Below, piece by piece: positions 31,635 to 40,661 of a stretch of DNA of 64,000 nucleotides. The stretch is from Candidatus Lernaella stagnicola. Its GTDB lineage: Bacteria > Lernaellota > Lernaellaia > Lernaellales > Lernaellaceae. Under the pieces are notes generated by a model. The model did no database searches, had not been told where the DNA came from, and was given only the letters and a program-made list of their open reading frames with translations. Made by a program: the position numbers and the translations under genes. Numbering within the stretch: the first letter of the stretch is position 1; every line of letters starts with the position of its first letter. The DNA lies in the NCBI GenBank assembly GCA_030765525.1, contig JAVCCK010000010.1, positions 1 to 64,000 of the forward strand, written 5' to 3'.

Positions 31635-31973
31635 ATGCGCTACGCCGTCTTGTGTAGTGTTTTGTTGCTGATGGCGGTCGTCGCGCTCGTGGCGGCCTGT
31701 GCGGACGACGATGACGACGACGTGGTCGCCGATGACGATAGCGATGACAACACGCCCGACGAAGCCGACGCGACCTGCGTTGCGGCCTACGAGCAGATTT
31801 ATCTTACGTGCGGGATGAGCTTCCCCGACCACACGATGGAAGAGATGATCGACGGCAACTGTTACGGAAGCCTCGACCCGATTTTCGGTGTCGACGGCCT
31901 GATCATCCAGTGCTATCAGGCGGATCCGACCTGCGAGGCGCTCATCGCCTGCGTGGCGTCGCTGTTTGACTGA
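31635..31973 (+). CDS. Small Cys-rich lipoprotein with Asp-rich spacer
   Basis: 112 residues; GAAGGAG lies eight bases before ATG 31635. The leader ends in ALVAAC (Cys22), followed at once by an Asp-rich spacer (ADDDDDDVVADDDSDDN). The remaining 70 residues hold six cysteines (TCVAAYEQIYLTCGMSF, NCYG, QCYQADPTCEALIACVASL), probably paired in disulfides in a small helical domain. Co-transcribed with the M14 peptidase. I do not recognise the family; inhibitor or cofactor roles are possible but unsupported. Confidence 0.75.
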   Translation: MRYAVLCSVLLLMAVVALVAACADDDDDDVVADDDSDDNTPDEADATCVAAYEQIYLTCGMSFPDHTMEEMIDGNCYGSLDPIFGVDGLIIQCYQADPTCEALIACVASLFD

Positions 31974-32068
31974 CGCCTCCCTCGGCCGATCGGGAGTGTT
32001 TACCGGGTGTGTCGGCGTGGCGATCGCCGCTCCGCAAACGGCGCAAACCGGGAAAAAGCGAGGGGACC

Positions 32069-32329
32069 ATGGAAAAGAAGGCGCGCACGGCGTCACCGGA
32101 CGACGCCGCTCGACTATCTCGAGATTTGGAAACCGCGCTGCAGACCGCCCATTCGGTTGCTCACGATCTCAATTCGCTGTTGGCGGTGATCGAGGGATAC
32201 GCCGAGATGACGCGAGACGATGTGCCGTCCGATTCGCCTGCCGGGCCGCACATTGAACAAGTGTTGCGCGCCGTTAAGCGGGCCAAAAGCCTGGTGGCTA
32301 AGCTTCAGAAAACAGACCAAGACCTGTAG
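32069..32329 (+). CDS. Stand-alone HisKA (DHp)-domain protein without ATPase
   Basis: 86 residues from ATG 32069, preceded by GAGGGG. TAHSVAHDLNSLLAVIEGYA is a clear H-box of the HD(F/L)N type found in NtrB-like and hybrid kinases, and IEQVLRAVKRAKSLVAKLQ is the second helix of the dimerisation hairpin. The ATPase domain (N, G1, G2 boxes) is absent, and the frame stops right after the hairpin. It could be a phosphotransfer protein served by another kinase, or a dimerisation decoy. A similar orphan domain is encoded at 35479. Confidence 0.75.
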   Translation: MEKKARTASPDDAARLSRDLETALQTAHSVAHDLNSLLAVIEGYAEMTRDDVPSDSPAGPHIEQVLRAVKRAKSLVAKLQKTDQDL

Positions 32330-32422
32330 AAAACTGCGGCGAGATGAAAATATTATTATACCTTTTCGATAGGTTGGTCCTCGCCACGCCGTCGAATCAC
32401 TGAAAAAGACCCTTGTTTCAAC

Positions 32423-32449
32423 TTGCATAAAAATGGTATTTTTTATACA
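32423..32449 (+). promoter_or_regulatory. Candidate promoter for the PilZ gene
   Basis: TTGCAT and TATACA are separated by 15 AT-rich bases, less than the usual 17. The predicted start near 32457 lies just upstream of ATG 32486, which supports that start codon. Nothing else is seen in 32330-32485. Confidence 0.35.
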
Positions 32450-32485
32450 TTACCGATGCATCTTTTGGTGGACGACGCAGGTATT

Positions 32486-33232
32486 ATGAATACATCTTTG
32501 AAGAAAGAAATTCGCGGCGAGAAATATCGCCAAGTGTTGGCGTTGGCTTGTCGGCAGAAATCGCGTTTGCGCCTCGCGACAATCGAAGACAGTTTTCCCT
32601 ATTACAGCCACATCTTGGAAACCCGCGAATCCCTCATTCTGATCGACCGTCTCGAACCGCCGCTTTCGAATGAAAACTTGCTCGTCGACATCCCGATCAG
32701 CATCGTTTTTCCGCTTACTTCGCGCGGTTACTTTGTCGGGGAGTCGGTTTTCGCGGGCGCCCGCAACGAGCCCGGCTCGCCGGTTCGGTATGCCATCACC
32801 CGGCCTTCACATTTGATGTATGTCACCGAACGCCGGGTCAAACGCGTCATTCCGCCCAAGAAGCTACCGGTCGTATGCCTATCGATTGCCGGGCGTAAAA
32901 CCGCCGGGCTCATCGTGGTGCGCGATCTAAGCACCGAGGGCATTTGTCTATTGTTTCCCCAACAGGAAAACATAAAAGAAGGCGAACTGCTGCGAGATAT
33001 CAAACTGAAATTGCGCGGCAGCAGCTATTTCCACGGCGACGCCATCGTGCGGCACTCGTTTGCGATGCGGGACGGCGGTTTCGCGCTGGGCATGATGTGG
33101 GTGCCGCTTTCCAAGGCCCAGTTTCAGATGATTCGCAGTTACCTGGATTTGGCCGACAAATATCAACTGCCTGAACCGGAGGCGCGGTCGAGCGAATCCC
33201 TCGCCTTGGATTTCCGTGAAGACAAAACATAG
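32486..33232 (+). CDS. PilZ-domain protein, YcgR-like c-di-GMP effector
   Basis: 248 residues from ATG 32486 (in-frame upstream codons overlap the promoter region and lack a ribosome site). The N-terminal half (about 10-120) resembles the beta-barrel flagellar-brake domain that precedes PilZ in YcgR proteins. The PilZ domain starts at ERRVKRVIPPKKLPV, supplying the Arg residues of the RxxxR motif, followed by VVRDLSTEGICLLF, which supplies the D-x-S-x-x-G motif. It should bind cyclic di-GMP in the cytoplasm and act on motility or export machinery. No flagellar gene is in the window. Confidence 0.82.
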   Translation: MNTSLKKEIRGEKYRQVLALACRQKSRLRLATIEDSFPYYSHILETRESLILIDRLEPPLSNENLLVDIPISIVFPLTSRGYFVGESVFAGARNEPGSPVRYAITRPSHLMYVTERRVKRVIPPKKLPVVCLSIAGRKTAGLIVVRDLSTEGICLLFPQQENIKEGELLRDIKLKLRGSSYFHGDAIVRHSFAMRDGGFALGMMWVPLSKAQFQMIRSYLDLADKYQLPEPEARSSESLALDFREDKT

Positions 33233-33253
33233 TTCCACGCCCGACGCTTTCGA

Positions 33254-33907
33254 TCAGGTCACCCGAAAAAAATCCGCCACTTCGACGAAGTCGTCGATGA
33301 TTCGCGTGGCGCCCACCGCCTTGAGATCCGCGACGGTGTCGATGCCGTAGCTTACCGCCACCGCGACGCCGCCGGCAGCCGAGGCAGCCCGCACGTCCAT
33401 GGTTGTATCCCCCACGATCAGCGCCGCTTCCGGCGGCACTTCCAGAGCCAGACAAGCGCGGCGGATCACCGTGGGGTCGGGTTTGGCGGGGAAGTTGTCG
33501 GTGCCCTGAATGTGGTCGAACCATTCGGCCAGGTCCAACACTTGGCAAACACGGCGCGCCATGAAGGTCATTTTGGTGGTGGCCACGGCGGTGCGCACGC
33601 CTCCCCGGCGCAGGCGCGTCAAGGTCTCACGCACGCCGGGAAACACGACCGTGTAGTCGGCGCAATGACGAAAAAAGATGTCCTTGTACGTCGCCACGGC
33701 CCGAGCCAGCGCGGCCTCGTCGCTACCGGGGGCCAATTGCCGCATCATGCTGATCAACGGACGGCCGATGAGTGCCGCGGCGTCGCGTTCGGTTGCCGCC
33801 ACGCCCAATTCAACCTGCATGGCGCGTACGAGGGCCGCAGCGATGTCGCGACGCGAGTCGATCAACGTCATATCCAGGTCACAGATCAGTGCTTGTAGGC
33901 CGGCCAT
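33254..33907 (-). CDS. HAD-superfamily phosphatase, phosphoglycolate-phosphatase-like
   Basis: 217 residues from ATG 33907. Motif I is ICDLDMTLIDS (Asp10 nucleophile, Asp12 acid), motif II AVATTKMTF, motif III AKPDPT with its Lys, and motif IV IVGDTTMDVRAA. The helical cap between motifs I and II is of the Gph/PpaX type. It hydrolyses a small phosphate ester; phosphoglycolate and pyrophosphate are both possible. It is single, divergent from the NtrC-type activator gene; 33908-34072 holds no other gene. Confidence 0.87.
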   Translation of the reverse strand: MAGLQALICDLDMTLIDSRRDIAAALVRAMQVELGVAATERDAAALIGRPLISMMRQLAPGSDEAALARAVATYKDIFFRHCADYTVVFPGVRETLTRLRRGGVRTAVATTKMTFMARRVCQVLDLAEWFDHIQGTDNFPAKPDPTVIRRACLALEVPPEAALIVGDTTMDVRAASAAGGVAVAVSYGIDTVADLKAVGATRIIDDFVEVADFFRVT

Positions 33908-34072
33908 TGCGTATTTATCCTTTCGCGGTAACATGCCGAATCTACAGGTGAGCCGCAAGTTGTCGTCTTCGATTTTCTTCACGACTACCAAATGATCTTC
34001 CACGCGGTTTCTGTGGTACGGCCGCGAAGGCAAATATGTGATGGGGCTGCGGCACCCCACTCAGGCGGGTGG

Positions 34073-35461
34073 ATGGACAGGACAGGCGACATACTCATCG
34101 CGGAAGACGACCGCTCCCTGCGGCGATTGATCAGCTACACTCTCGAGCGGTTGGGGTACAGCGTCACCGGCGTGGACAACGGCGCTCTGGCCGCCGACGC
34201 GATGAAAGATCGCCCCTTCGACGTGGTGCTCACCGACGTGCGCATGCCGGAAATGGACGGCATCGAGTTGCTGCGCTTCATCAAGGAATTCGACCCGGCC
34301 ATCGACGTGCTCGTGCTCACCGGTCATTCCTCGATCACCGACGCTGTCGAAGCCATCAAGCTCGGCGCGTACGACTACCTCGAGAAACCCGTGCACGCGG
34401 AAAAGCTCGCCGCCGTCATCGACCGCATATTCGAACGCAAATCGTTACGCCAAAAGGCCGACGCGCTCGAACGCCGGGAACGACGCGACTTCGAATATTT
34501 CGGCATGCTCGGCCGCAGCGCCGCGATGAACCGACTCTTTCAAAACATCGGCCGCATCGCTCGCTACAACAACCCGGTGCTGATCAGCGGTGAATCCGGA
34601 ACGGGCAAGGAATTGGTGGCCGTGGCGCTGCATCACGCAGGCCCGCGCGCCGACCGTCCCTTCGTGGCTTTCAACGGCGCGGGCATCGTGGACAGCCTTT
34701 TCGAAAGCCAACTATTCGGCCACCAGCGCGGCGCTTTCACCGGCGCGGTGCGGGACCAAACCGGTCTCATGGAGCAAGCCGACGGCGGCACGTTATTCAT
34801 CGATGAAGTGGGGGAAATTTCCTCGCCCAACCAAGCCAAGCTGTTACGCGCCTTGGAAACGATGGAGGTTCGGCCGGTCGGGGCCGGCCGCGCGAAGCGT
34901 GTCGACATCCGCATCGTGGCGGCGACGAACAAGGACCTAAAACGCGCCATGGAGGAGGGACGCTTCCGCGAAGACCTTTACTACCGTCTACGCGGTTTCA
35001 CGCTGAACCTTGTGCCGCTCCGCGAGCGACCGGACGACATCGAACTGCTCGCCGATTTCTTCCTGCGGGAAGCGCGTCGCGAAAACAACCTCCAAGTGGA
35101 GGGCTTCGCGCCAAAGACCCGTGAATTTTTCGACCGATACCCGTGGCCGGGCAATGTCCGCGAATTGCGCCACGTTGTCGCGACCGCCGCCGCGTTGACC
35201 AACGACTCGCTGATCTCTATGAACGACCTGCCGTCGGATATGGTTTCGCGCACTGTCGAAAGCGGTGATGACAGGGCGCCGTCGCCCCTGGACGCGGCGC
35301 CGCTCGCCCACAACGCCCAGCCTCCGGCGCTCGAGGAAATGACCCGGCGACATGTGAGGCTCGTGATGGAATTCGCTCACGAAAACAAAAGCGAAGCGGC
35401 GCGCATTCTGGGCGTATCGCGCCACGTTCTGTACCGCATGCTGAAAAAGTATTCCCTCTGA
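34073..35461 (+). CDS. NtrC-family sigma-54-dependent response regulator
   Basis: 462 residues. The receiver (about 5-120) has EDD, phosphoacceptor Asp55 in VVLTDVRMPEMDG and Lys in LEKPVH. The AAA+ domain (about 140-380) has Walker A GESGTGKE, the sigma-54 contact loop RGAFTGA, Walker B GTLFIDEVGE and the arginine-finger region. The Fis-type DNA-binding end is KSEAARILGVSRHVLYRMLKK. It opens sigma-54 promoters when phosphorylated. The next gene, 17 bases on, encodes a lone HisKA domain. A sigma-54 promoter is present in the window at 18752; whether this protein acts there is unknown. Confidence 0.95.
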   Translation: MDRTGDILIAEDDRSLRRLISYTLERLGYSVTGVDNGALAADAMKDRPFDVVLTDVRMPEMDGIELLRFIKEFDPAIDVLVLTGHSSITDAVEAIKLGAYDYLEKPVHAEKLAAVIDRIFERKSLRQKADALERRERRDFEYFGMLGRSAAMNRLFQNIGRIARYNNPVLISGESGTGKELVAVALHHAGPRADRPFVAFNGAGIVDSLFESQLFGHQRGAFTGAVRDQTGLMEQADGGTLFIDEVGEISSPNQAKLLRALETMEVRPVGAGRAKRVDIRIVAATNKDLKRAMEEGRFREDLYYRLRGFTLNLVPLRERPDDIELLADFFLREARRENNLQVEGFAPKTREFFDRYPWPGNVRELRHVVATAAALTNDSLISMNDLPSDMVSRTVESGDDRAPSPLDAAPLAHNAQPPALEEMTRRHVRLVMEFAHENKSEAARILGVSRHVLYRMLKKYSL

Positions 35462-35478
35462 TCGATGAGGTTGAATCC

Positions 35479-35802
35479 ATGCATACGCTCTTAGAAAAAC
35501 AGCTCGCCCAATTGCGGATTGCCGCCCAAACACCCCCCGATGCGGAGCAATGGGCCGCGTTGCTCAACGAAATCAGTCGCGCCTACGAGGCGCTGTTGGG
35601 CGAAAACCCCCAGCCGCCCGCCGAAGGGTCCGCCGAGCACCTGCGGCACGAACTGAAAACCCCGCTCGCGTCGGTGCGCGGTTTCGCGGACGTCATTCTC
35701 AACGATACGGATCTCGACGACGCCACGCGTCGTGAATTCCTGCAGTTGATCGTCAAGGAAACCGACCGCGTGATTACCCTCGTCGATCGCCACATCCGCT
35801 AG
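35479..35802 (+). CDS. Stand-alone HisKA (DHp)-domain protein next to the NtrC-type regulator
   Basis: 107 residues. After an N-terminal helical part (about 1-45), EHLRHELKTPLASVRGFADV is a textbook H-box with its phosphoacceptor His, and REFLQLIVKETDRVITLVDR is the second hairpin helix. The protein ends there, so no ATPase domain exists. Located 17 bases after the sigma-54 regulator gene and probably co-translated with it. Likely a phosphotransfer or dimerisation partner of that regulator that depends on a kinase encoded elsewhere; this is an inference from linkage. Confidence 0.8.
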   Translation: MHTLLEKQLAQLRIAAQTPPDAEQWAALLNEISRAYEALLGENPQPPAEGSAEHLRHELKTPLASVRGFADVILNDTDLDDATRREFLQLIVKETDRVITLVDRHIR

Positions 35803-35896
35803 TTTCCGCCCATCAAAAATTTCATGAAATTCGCGACACGGGTCGCATCGGGCCGCCCGCCGACTTATAATATTTGGCTCAACATGGAGAATGGTG

Positions 35897-37492
35897 ATGC
35901 ACCAACGATGTCTCATCACGTTGTTGCTCGTCGCGACATTGATTGTCGGCGCATGTTCCGACGCCCAAGACGGCAACCATCTAAATGGTACCACCTTTGG
36001 CGATGCGGTCGATGATCATGACAGCGACGATGGCAACAACGACAACAACCTTGACGGCGACACGACGATCGACGACCAGTATGCCCTCCCGGCCGCCACT
36101 TGCGCCGTGGAAGTGCAACCGGCTTCCGATCTCAACCCCCTGTATCGGGAATTGAAGATCTCGTGCCCGGGTGACGTGGCCGTCACAGGCTTCGTCACCG
36201 CGGGGGGCGAACCCGGCCGTGGCTGGTCCACACCTCGCCGCAGCGAAGCGGCGCGCGAACACCGCCTTCGTTTCTACGGCCTGCTCGGCAACAAGACGTT
36301 CCAATACGCTCTTTTCGACGCCGATAGCGGCGACGCAGTTGCGCGGGGCGAATTCACCGTGCCGCCACTGCCGCTATGGATGCCGTGGCTCAACGTCAGC
36401 CAATTTGACCCGCGTACGCGCCGAGGCTTGTGGTTCGCCGCCACGATCACTTCGCCCCGCGTCAGCGAACTGGGCGTTTATTTCTTGCGGGCGGTGGCCG
36501 TCTTCGACCGTCGCGGTCGCGTTCGCTTCTTCCACGAGGTCGAACACGCACTCGGCGAAGTTTACGAGCCCTTGCAAGGCGTCATTCCGTTCAGCAACGG
36601 CGAGATGGTCGTTTCCGACGTACACGATTTGCTGGCCATTCGGCCCGACGGCACCGAATACATCATGTTCGACCTTGAGGTGCTCGACGGCGCATTTCAG
36701 GAGGCGCATCACCAATCGTTCGTGGCCGACTGGGATGCCGAAGTCGCCGTCGTTCTGTTCGACGAACTCGGGCCCGGCCTGCTGTGCGATCTCGACACTC
36801 CCACTGAAAAAGCGCTTGGCGACGGAATTGCGGTCATCAACCGCAACGGCAACGAACTGTGGCGGTGGTCTGTGTTCGACCATCAGCAAGCGGTCGCGCC
36901 CTATCAGATGAATCAATGCATGTGTCGCTCTTCCCACTACGGGAAAGACGTCATCGACTGGACTCACGGCAATGCCGTCTGGCCGATCCCGGAGGAAGAC
37001 GCGATTTTGCTATCGCTCCGCAACGCCATGCAAATCGTCAAGATCGACGTCAGCACCGGGAACGTGATGTGGCAAATGGGGCCGGGCCTCGACTTCACCT
37101 GGATTGGCGAAGACGAGGACGAAGACGTCTGGTTCCGGCTGCAACACGGTCCCATCCGCCTGCCCAACGGCAACCTGTTGTTGTTTGATAACGGCAACGG
37201 CCGCTACGGCATGGATTGCCGCCTCGGGTCCTGGAGCCGGGCGCTGGAGCTAGAGGTCGACGAAGACGCTATGACCGTCGAGCCCGTCTGGGAGCATCGG
37301 GTCCCCTTCTCGCAGGCGATGGGCAACGTCGAGCGCCTGCCGACCGGCGAAACATTCATCTACAACGGCTGGATGGGCGACGCTGTTGAAGTAACGCCGG
37401 ATCACGACGAGATTTGGGCCGCGAAATTTCCGCGGATGGTGAAGGCCTTCACGTTGCGCTACATGAAGAGCAACTGGAGCTACGAACTCTAA
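35897..37492 (+). CDS. Arylsulfotransferase (ASST)-like lipoprotein
   Basis: 531 residues from ATG 35897 (GGAG seven bases upstream; ATG 35891 is too close to it). The leader ends in IVGAC (Cys20), followed by an Asp/Asn-rich spacer to about residue 65. The remainder is a beta-propeller of the arylsulfate sulfotransferase family: DWTHGNAVWPIPEEDAILLS, IVKIDVSTGNVMWQMG and QHGPIRLPNGNLLLFDNGN. Family enzymes move sulfate between phenols in the periplasm via a histidine; the conserved His candidates are in DWTHGN and LQHGP. An electron-sink or detoxification role is possible. The 3' end overlaps the convergent membrane-protein gene by 44 bases. Confidence 0.82.
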   Translation: MHQRCLITLLLVATLIVGACSDAQDGNHLNGTTFGDAVDDHDSDDGNNDNNLDGDTTIDDQYALPAATCAVEVQPASDLNPLYRELKISCPGDVAVTGFVTAGGEPGRGWSTPRRSEAAREHRLRFYGLLGNKTFQYALFDADSGDAVARGEFTVPPLPLWMPWLNVSQFDPRTRRGLWFAATITSPRVSELGVYFLRAVAVFDRRGRVRFFHEVEHALGEVYEPLQGVIPFSNGEMVVSDVHDLLAIRPDGTEYIMFDLEVLDGAFQEAHHQSFVADWDAEVAVVLFDELGPGLLCDLDTPTEKALGDGIAVINRNGNELWRWSVFDHQQAVAPYQMNQCMCRSSHYGKDVIDWTHGNAVWPIPEEDAILLSLRNAMQIVKIDVSTGNVMWQMGPGLDFTWIGEDEDEDVWFRLQHGPIRLPNGNLLLFDNGNGRYGMDCRLGSWSRALELEVDEDAMTVEPVWEHRVPFSQAMGNVERLPTGETFIYNGWMGDAVEVTPDHDEIWAAKFPRMVKAFTLRYMKSNWSYEL

Positions 37493-39083
37493 GCGCCGCG
37501 ACGGGCGCAACGGACTGGCGGCGGGTCATGATCAGCGCTTTGGCCCCCGTTGTAGGGTCGGCCTTGTACAGCGACAAGTCACTGCCCACCCCCTTGCCGA
37601 CCCGCTCGAAATCCGCCTGCGACGACCATGGATGGAAGGGGTTGAGTACAAGGTACACTTCATGGCTCGATTCGTGTTCGGCGATGACACTGCGCAGGTA
37701 GTCAGCGTCGGTAGAATCCAGGAAACCCAACCAGATCGTGTGACCCACGTTTTCGCTTTGCTGAAAATATCGCAACACCGAATACGACGCCGCGTCGCAC
37801 AACAACACCGAATTGCGGGGCACCTCGTCGAACACCCGCCGCGCGAACTCGTAGGCCGCGCGATCGCCGCGCCGGCTCGGATTGAACAGCATGCGATAGT
37901 ACGCCTCGGCGTTTGCCCGCTTGGCCGGTAGTACGTTGGTGTCGGCCAAGATGCGCGGCGTCACGGCATAAGTGAGAATCGGCGTGGCCGCGAGGACGAC
38001 CAACATCACCGGCACGGCCCAGCGCCGGAAGGGCTTTTCACGAGCCTGCAATCGGCGCAACCACGCGTCGGCCCCCTGCGCCACCCAAACGACGAACACC
38101 GCGTAGACCGGCAGGAAGAAAACCCATTGATCCTCGACGTTGTAATCCAGTCCAAACGCCATGTTTACCGCGGCCAAGGAAACAAACAACCACGTCTCGG
38201 GCGTGCGTCGCCGCCAGGCCGACACGAAGCCCGCCGCCCCGAAGATCAACGCCGCGCCGACGAAGTTGTAGACAAAAAACAACGCGAACAGCAGCGCGCT
38301 CTTGCCGAATTTGGTCGGCGAAACGTCCTGCATCACGGTGCGCCAATTGGGGATTCCGGAAAAAAAGTACGCGTTGAAAAACTCGCCCACCGTGTGGCCG
38401 CTCCAGAGGTAGTACGCCGCCCACGACGCGAGCGGCAGCAGGCCGACAAGAAATACCCCGAAGCTCCGCCGCCGCACTCCCGGGGTCAACTCGGCGCGCC
38501 GCAGCCACACGTACAAACCCAGCGGCGCCAGAGCGAGCCACATCAAACGATGATGCCCCATACCCAAACCGAGCAAAAACGCCGCGCCGTACAGTGACTG
38601 CGGGCGTTCGCGCGACCAGCGCACGACCGCCGCCAGCATACCGAACAACAACAGGGCGAACAGCGTGTACACTTCGGTGATGACGCTTACGTACCACACC
38701 GTGTGGGCCACCGTGTATGCCACGCAACCGGCCAGCGCCGCCGGTGCCGATATGCGCAAGCGCGTCAGCAGCTCGAACAACCAGTACACCGCCAGGCAAC
38801 CGAACGCCGCCGTCAGGGCGTTGAGCCCCCAAGCAGCGTTGACCGGCGAAAGCGCCAGCGTCAACAAGCGCGCCATGAAGATATACAGTGGGTACTGCCG
38901 GGCGTCCGGCGACCACTGAAACGCCTCCAAGGCGCGTACCTGCAACTGAGCGCTGTCGAGCCAGAAAGTCGTGGGCGCCAGCGACCAGGAATACAACACC
39001 AACGCAAACGCGACCGCCGACCACTGCCACCGGCGCACCCGCTGTATCTGAAAAGGATCTTGCATGTACGCTTCGTCGTTCAT
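37449..39083 (-). CDS. DUF2723-type multi-pass membrane protein, GT-C-like
   Basis: 544 residues with about ten membrane segments. The first extracytoplasmic loop reads FWLDSAQLQVRALEAFQWS followed by QYPLYIFMARLL, the acidic-plus-Pro pattern of DUF2723 proteins, which are GT-C-like and related to TMEM260 O-mannosyltransferases. It probably transfers a lipid-linked sugar to an exported protein or glycan; the acceptor is unknown. The start overlaps the preceding gene by ATGA. The tail (SSSCSSCSAT) runs antisense into the arylsulfotransferase-like gene. Confidence 0.72.
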   Translation of the reverse strand: MNDEAYMQDPFQIQRVRRWQWSAVAFALVLYSWSLAPTTFWLDSAQLQVRALEAFQWSPDARQYPLYIFMARLLTLALSPVNAAWGLNALTAAFGCLAVYWLFELLTRLRISAPAALAGCVAYTVAHTVWYVSVITEVYTLFALLLFGMLAAVVRWSRERPQSLYGAAFLLGLGMGHHRLMWLALAPLGLYVWLRRAELTPGVRRRSFGVFLVGLLPLASWAAYYLWSGHTVGEFFNAYFFSGIPNWRTVMQDVSPTKFGKSALLFALFFVYNFVGAALIFGAAGFVSAWRRRTPETWLFVSLAAVNMAFGLDYNVEDQWVFFLPVYAVFVVWVAQGADAWLRRLQAREKPFRRWAVPVMLVVLAATPILTYAVTPRILADTNVLPAKRANAEAYYRMLFNPSRRGDRAAYEFARRVFDEVPRNSVLLCDAASYSVLRYFQQSENVGHTIWLGFLDSTDADYLRSVIAEHESSHEVYLVLNPFHPWSSQADFERVGKGVGSDLSLYKADPTTGAKALIMTRRQSVAPVAALRVRSSSCSSCSAT

Positions 39084-40570
39084 GGTCCCACGCCTTCGCG
39101 CCGACGATAGAGTTTGAACGCGCCGGCTTCCCGTACCGGCTCGTAACGATCCATCCCTGCATTAGGCGGCGGCACGCCGCGCACGAGCAACCATTCGATA
39201 TCGGTGTAGCGGCCGTCGTAATTCAGCTCTTCAAGAAAATCCACGTATGCGGGCAACAGCTTTGCGTCACCGCGACGTCTCACCGCGCCGAAGCGGTAAT
39301 CAACCACGCGGCTCAACGCCAACCCGCGGCGCCATACGGTGAAGTAGCTGGGGAAGTGGTTGTATACCGGGCGTCCTCGATAACGCGCGTCGGTGATAAA
39401 GCCCGCCAGGCGCCCCGCATCGGCCGCCGGAAAAAACTCCGGACCGAAATCCGCATTTTCGCGGTCGAAGGCCACGTGATAGTGGGCCCATAACGCGGCG
39501 TGTGCCGCAGCCAGCACAACCAATACGGCAACCAGGCTGCGCGGCGCGCGAGAGGCAAAACAACGAGCCGCCGCCAGCAGCAGCGCCAGCAACAGAAACA
39601 CCGAGAACCGCTGGAAGATCGCCCAGTGTCCCGGCATATACGCAGGCAGCAGAAAAAAGCAAAACGCCGCGAAACCCAGAAATGCCGTCAGGGGCGCACC
39701 GAGCGCCGCCACGAGTCGCCGCCGAACCCGAAACATCCCGACAGCCGCCGGCGCCACAATGCCCAGCGCGAACAGCGCCGCGACGATGTATCCCGCAGGC
39801 CGGGGGAAGAGCCGGTAATTGTCGAACACCAAGAACCCGAGCCGCTTTTCCGCCGTCCGCCAAAACGGACCGGTGTAGTAATCCGCCAGCGATTGCCCCA
39901 TTGACGGACCGGGCGCCGTGGGTTGGCCCAGCCACCAAAACGCCAACAACAGCCCCGCGGGGACGACCGCCAACGCCGGGCCCAGCCAAGCGCGAGGCCG
40001 ACGCGGGTCGCGCAGCAACGTGGCCAGCGCGAAATATCCCAGCGCGAACAGCAGGGCGATCACGTGTACGTAAAAGAGCCACACCAACAGCGCCGCGGCG
40101 ACGGTTAAGCGGCTGGGGCGCAATCGCTCCTCCTCCGCCGTCACCACGAAAAACAACAACACGAGAGGTACCGCGAGCGTAAAGCCCACGAAACCCCAGG
40201 TGACGTTGAAGTTGTACAGCAGCAGGAATCCGCCGATCGCCAGCCAACGGTTGCCGCCGAGCCGCCGAATCGCCGCCAACACGCTCAGGGGCAGCAACAA
40301 GGCGTAGAGAATATAGTACCAACGGGCGGCGGCGCTCACGTCTGTGAAACAGGATAGACGGCAAAAATTCCAAAAGTAGCTGTTGGCCTTGCCGCGCAGG
40401 TCGACGACGACGGCCTCGGCCAGGGGCGATTGGTCCGCGTGCCGCACGGCGGTGGCGATGGCCAAATGGTTGGGCAGGTCGGTATAGGGAAGCAGGCGGC
40501 GTGATCCGATCAAACTCGCGTGGAATACGAGTAAGGTGATGAAAATCAGCCAAAACAGGCGTTTGTTCAT
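39080..40570 (-). CDS. Multi-pass membrane protein, GT-C glycosyltransferase-like
   Basis: 496 residues from ATG 40570 (GGAG four bases upstream). About ten membrane segments. The first loop, LLPYTDLPNHLAIATAVRHA, holds an Asp and a His where GT-C enzymes keep their acidic catalytic motif, and a C-terminal soluble part carries DIEWLLVRGVPPPN. Layout matches uncharacterised GT-C or glycan-related membrane proteins. It overlaps the following DUF2723 gene by four bases, so the pair is probably one functional unit. Family not named with confidence. Confidence 0.68.
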   Translation of the reverse strand: MNKRLFWLIFITLLVFHASLIGSRRLLPYTDLPNHLAIATAVRHADQSPLAEAVVVDLRGKANSYFWNFCRLSCFTDVSAAARWYYILYALLLPLSVLAAIRRLGGNRWLAIGGFLLLYNFNVTWGFVGFTLAVPLVLLFFVVTAEEERLRPSRLTVAAALLVWLFYVHVIALLFALGYFALATLLRDPRRPRAWLGPALAVVPAGLLLAFWWLGQPTAPGPSMGQSLADYYTGPFWRTAEKRLGFLVFDNYRLFPRPAGYIVAALFALGIVAPAAVGMFRVRRRLVAALGAPLTAFLGFAAFCFFLLPAYMPGHWAIFQRFSVFLLLALLLAAARCFASRAPRSLVAVLVVLAAAHAALWAHYHVAFDRENADFGPEFFPAADAGRLAGFITDARYRGRPVYNHFPSYFTVWRRGLALSRVVDYRFGAVRRRGDAKLLPAYVDFLEELNYDGRYTDIEWLLVRGVPPPNAGMDRYEPVREAGAFKLYRRREGVGP

Positions 40571-40661
40571 GCTTCTCCGGAATGGGCCGTTGTTTGACCC
40601 TTTATAGCTTTTCACATAGGGTGAGCCAAGCGTTAGCAATCCCTTTTTACGGTGTGCCTTC

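Noticed and set aside
31434-31657. Met/Thr-rich frame within the Asp-rich tract of the M14 gene
   Set aside because: Frame-shifted reading of GATGAC repeats; the zinc peptidase frame continues through it to the Cys-Gly-Cys end.
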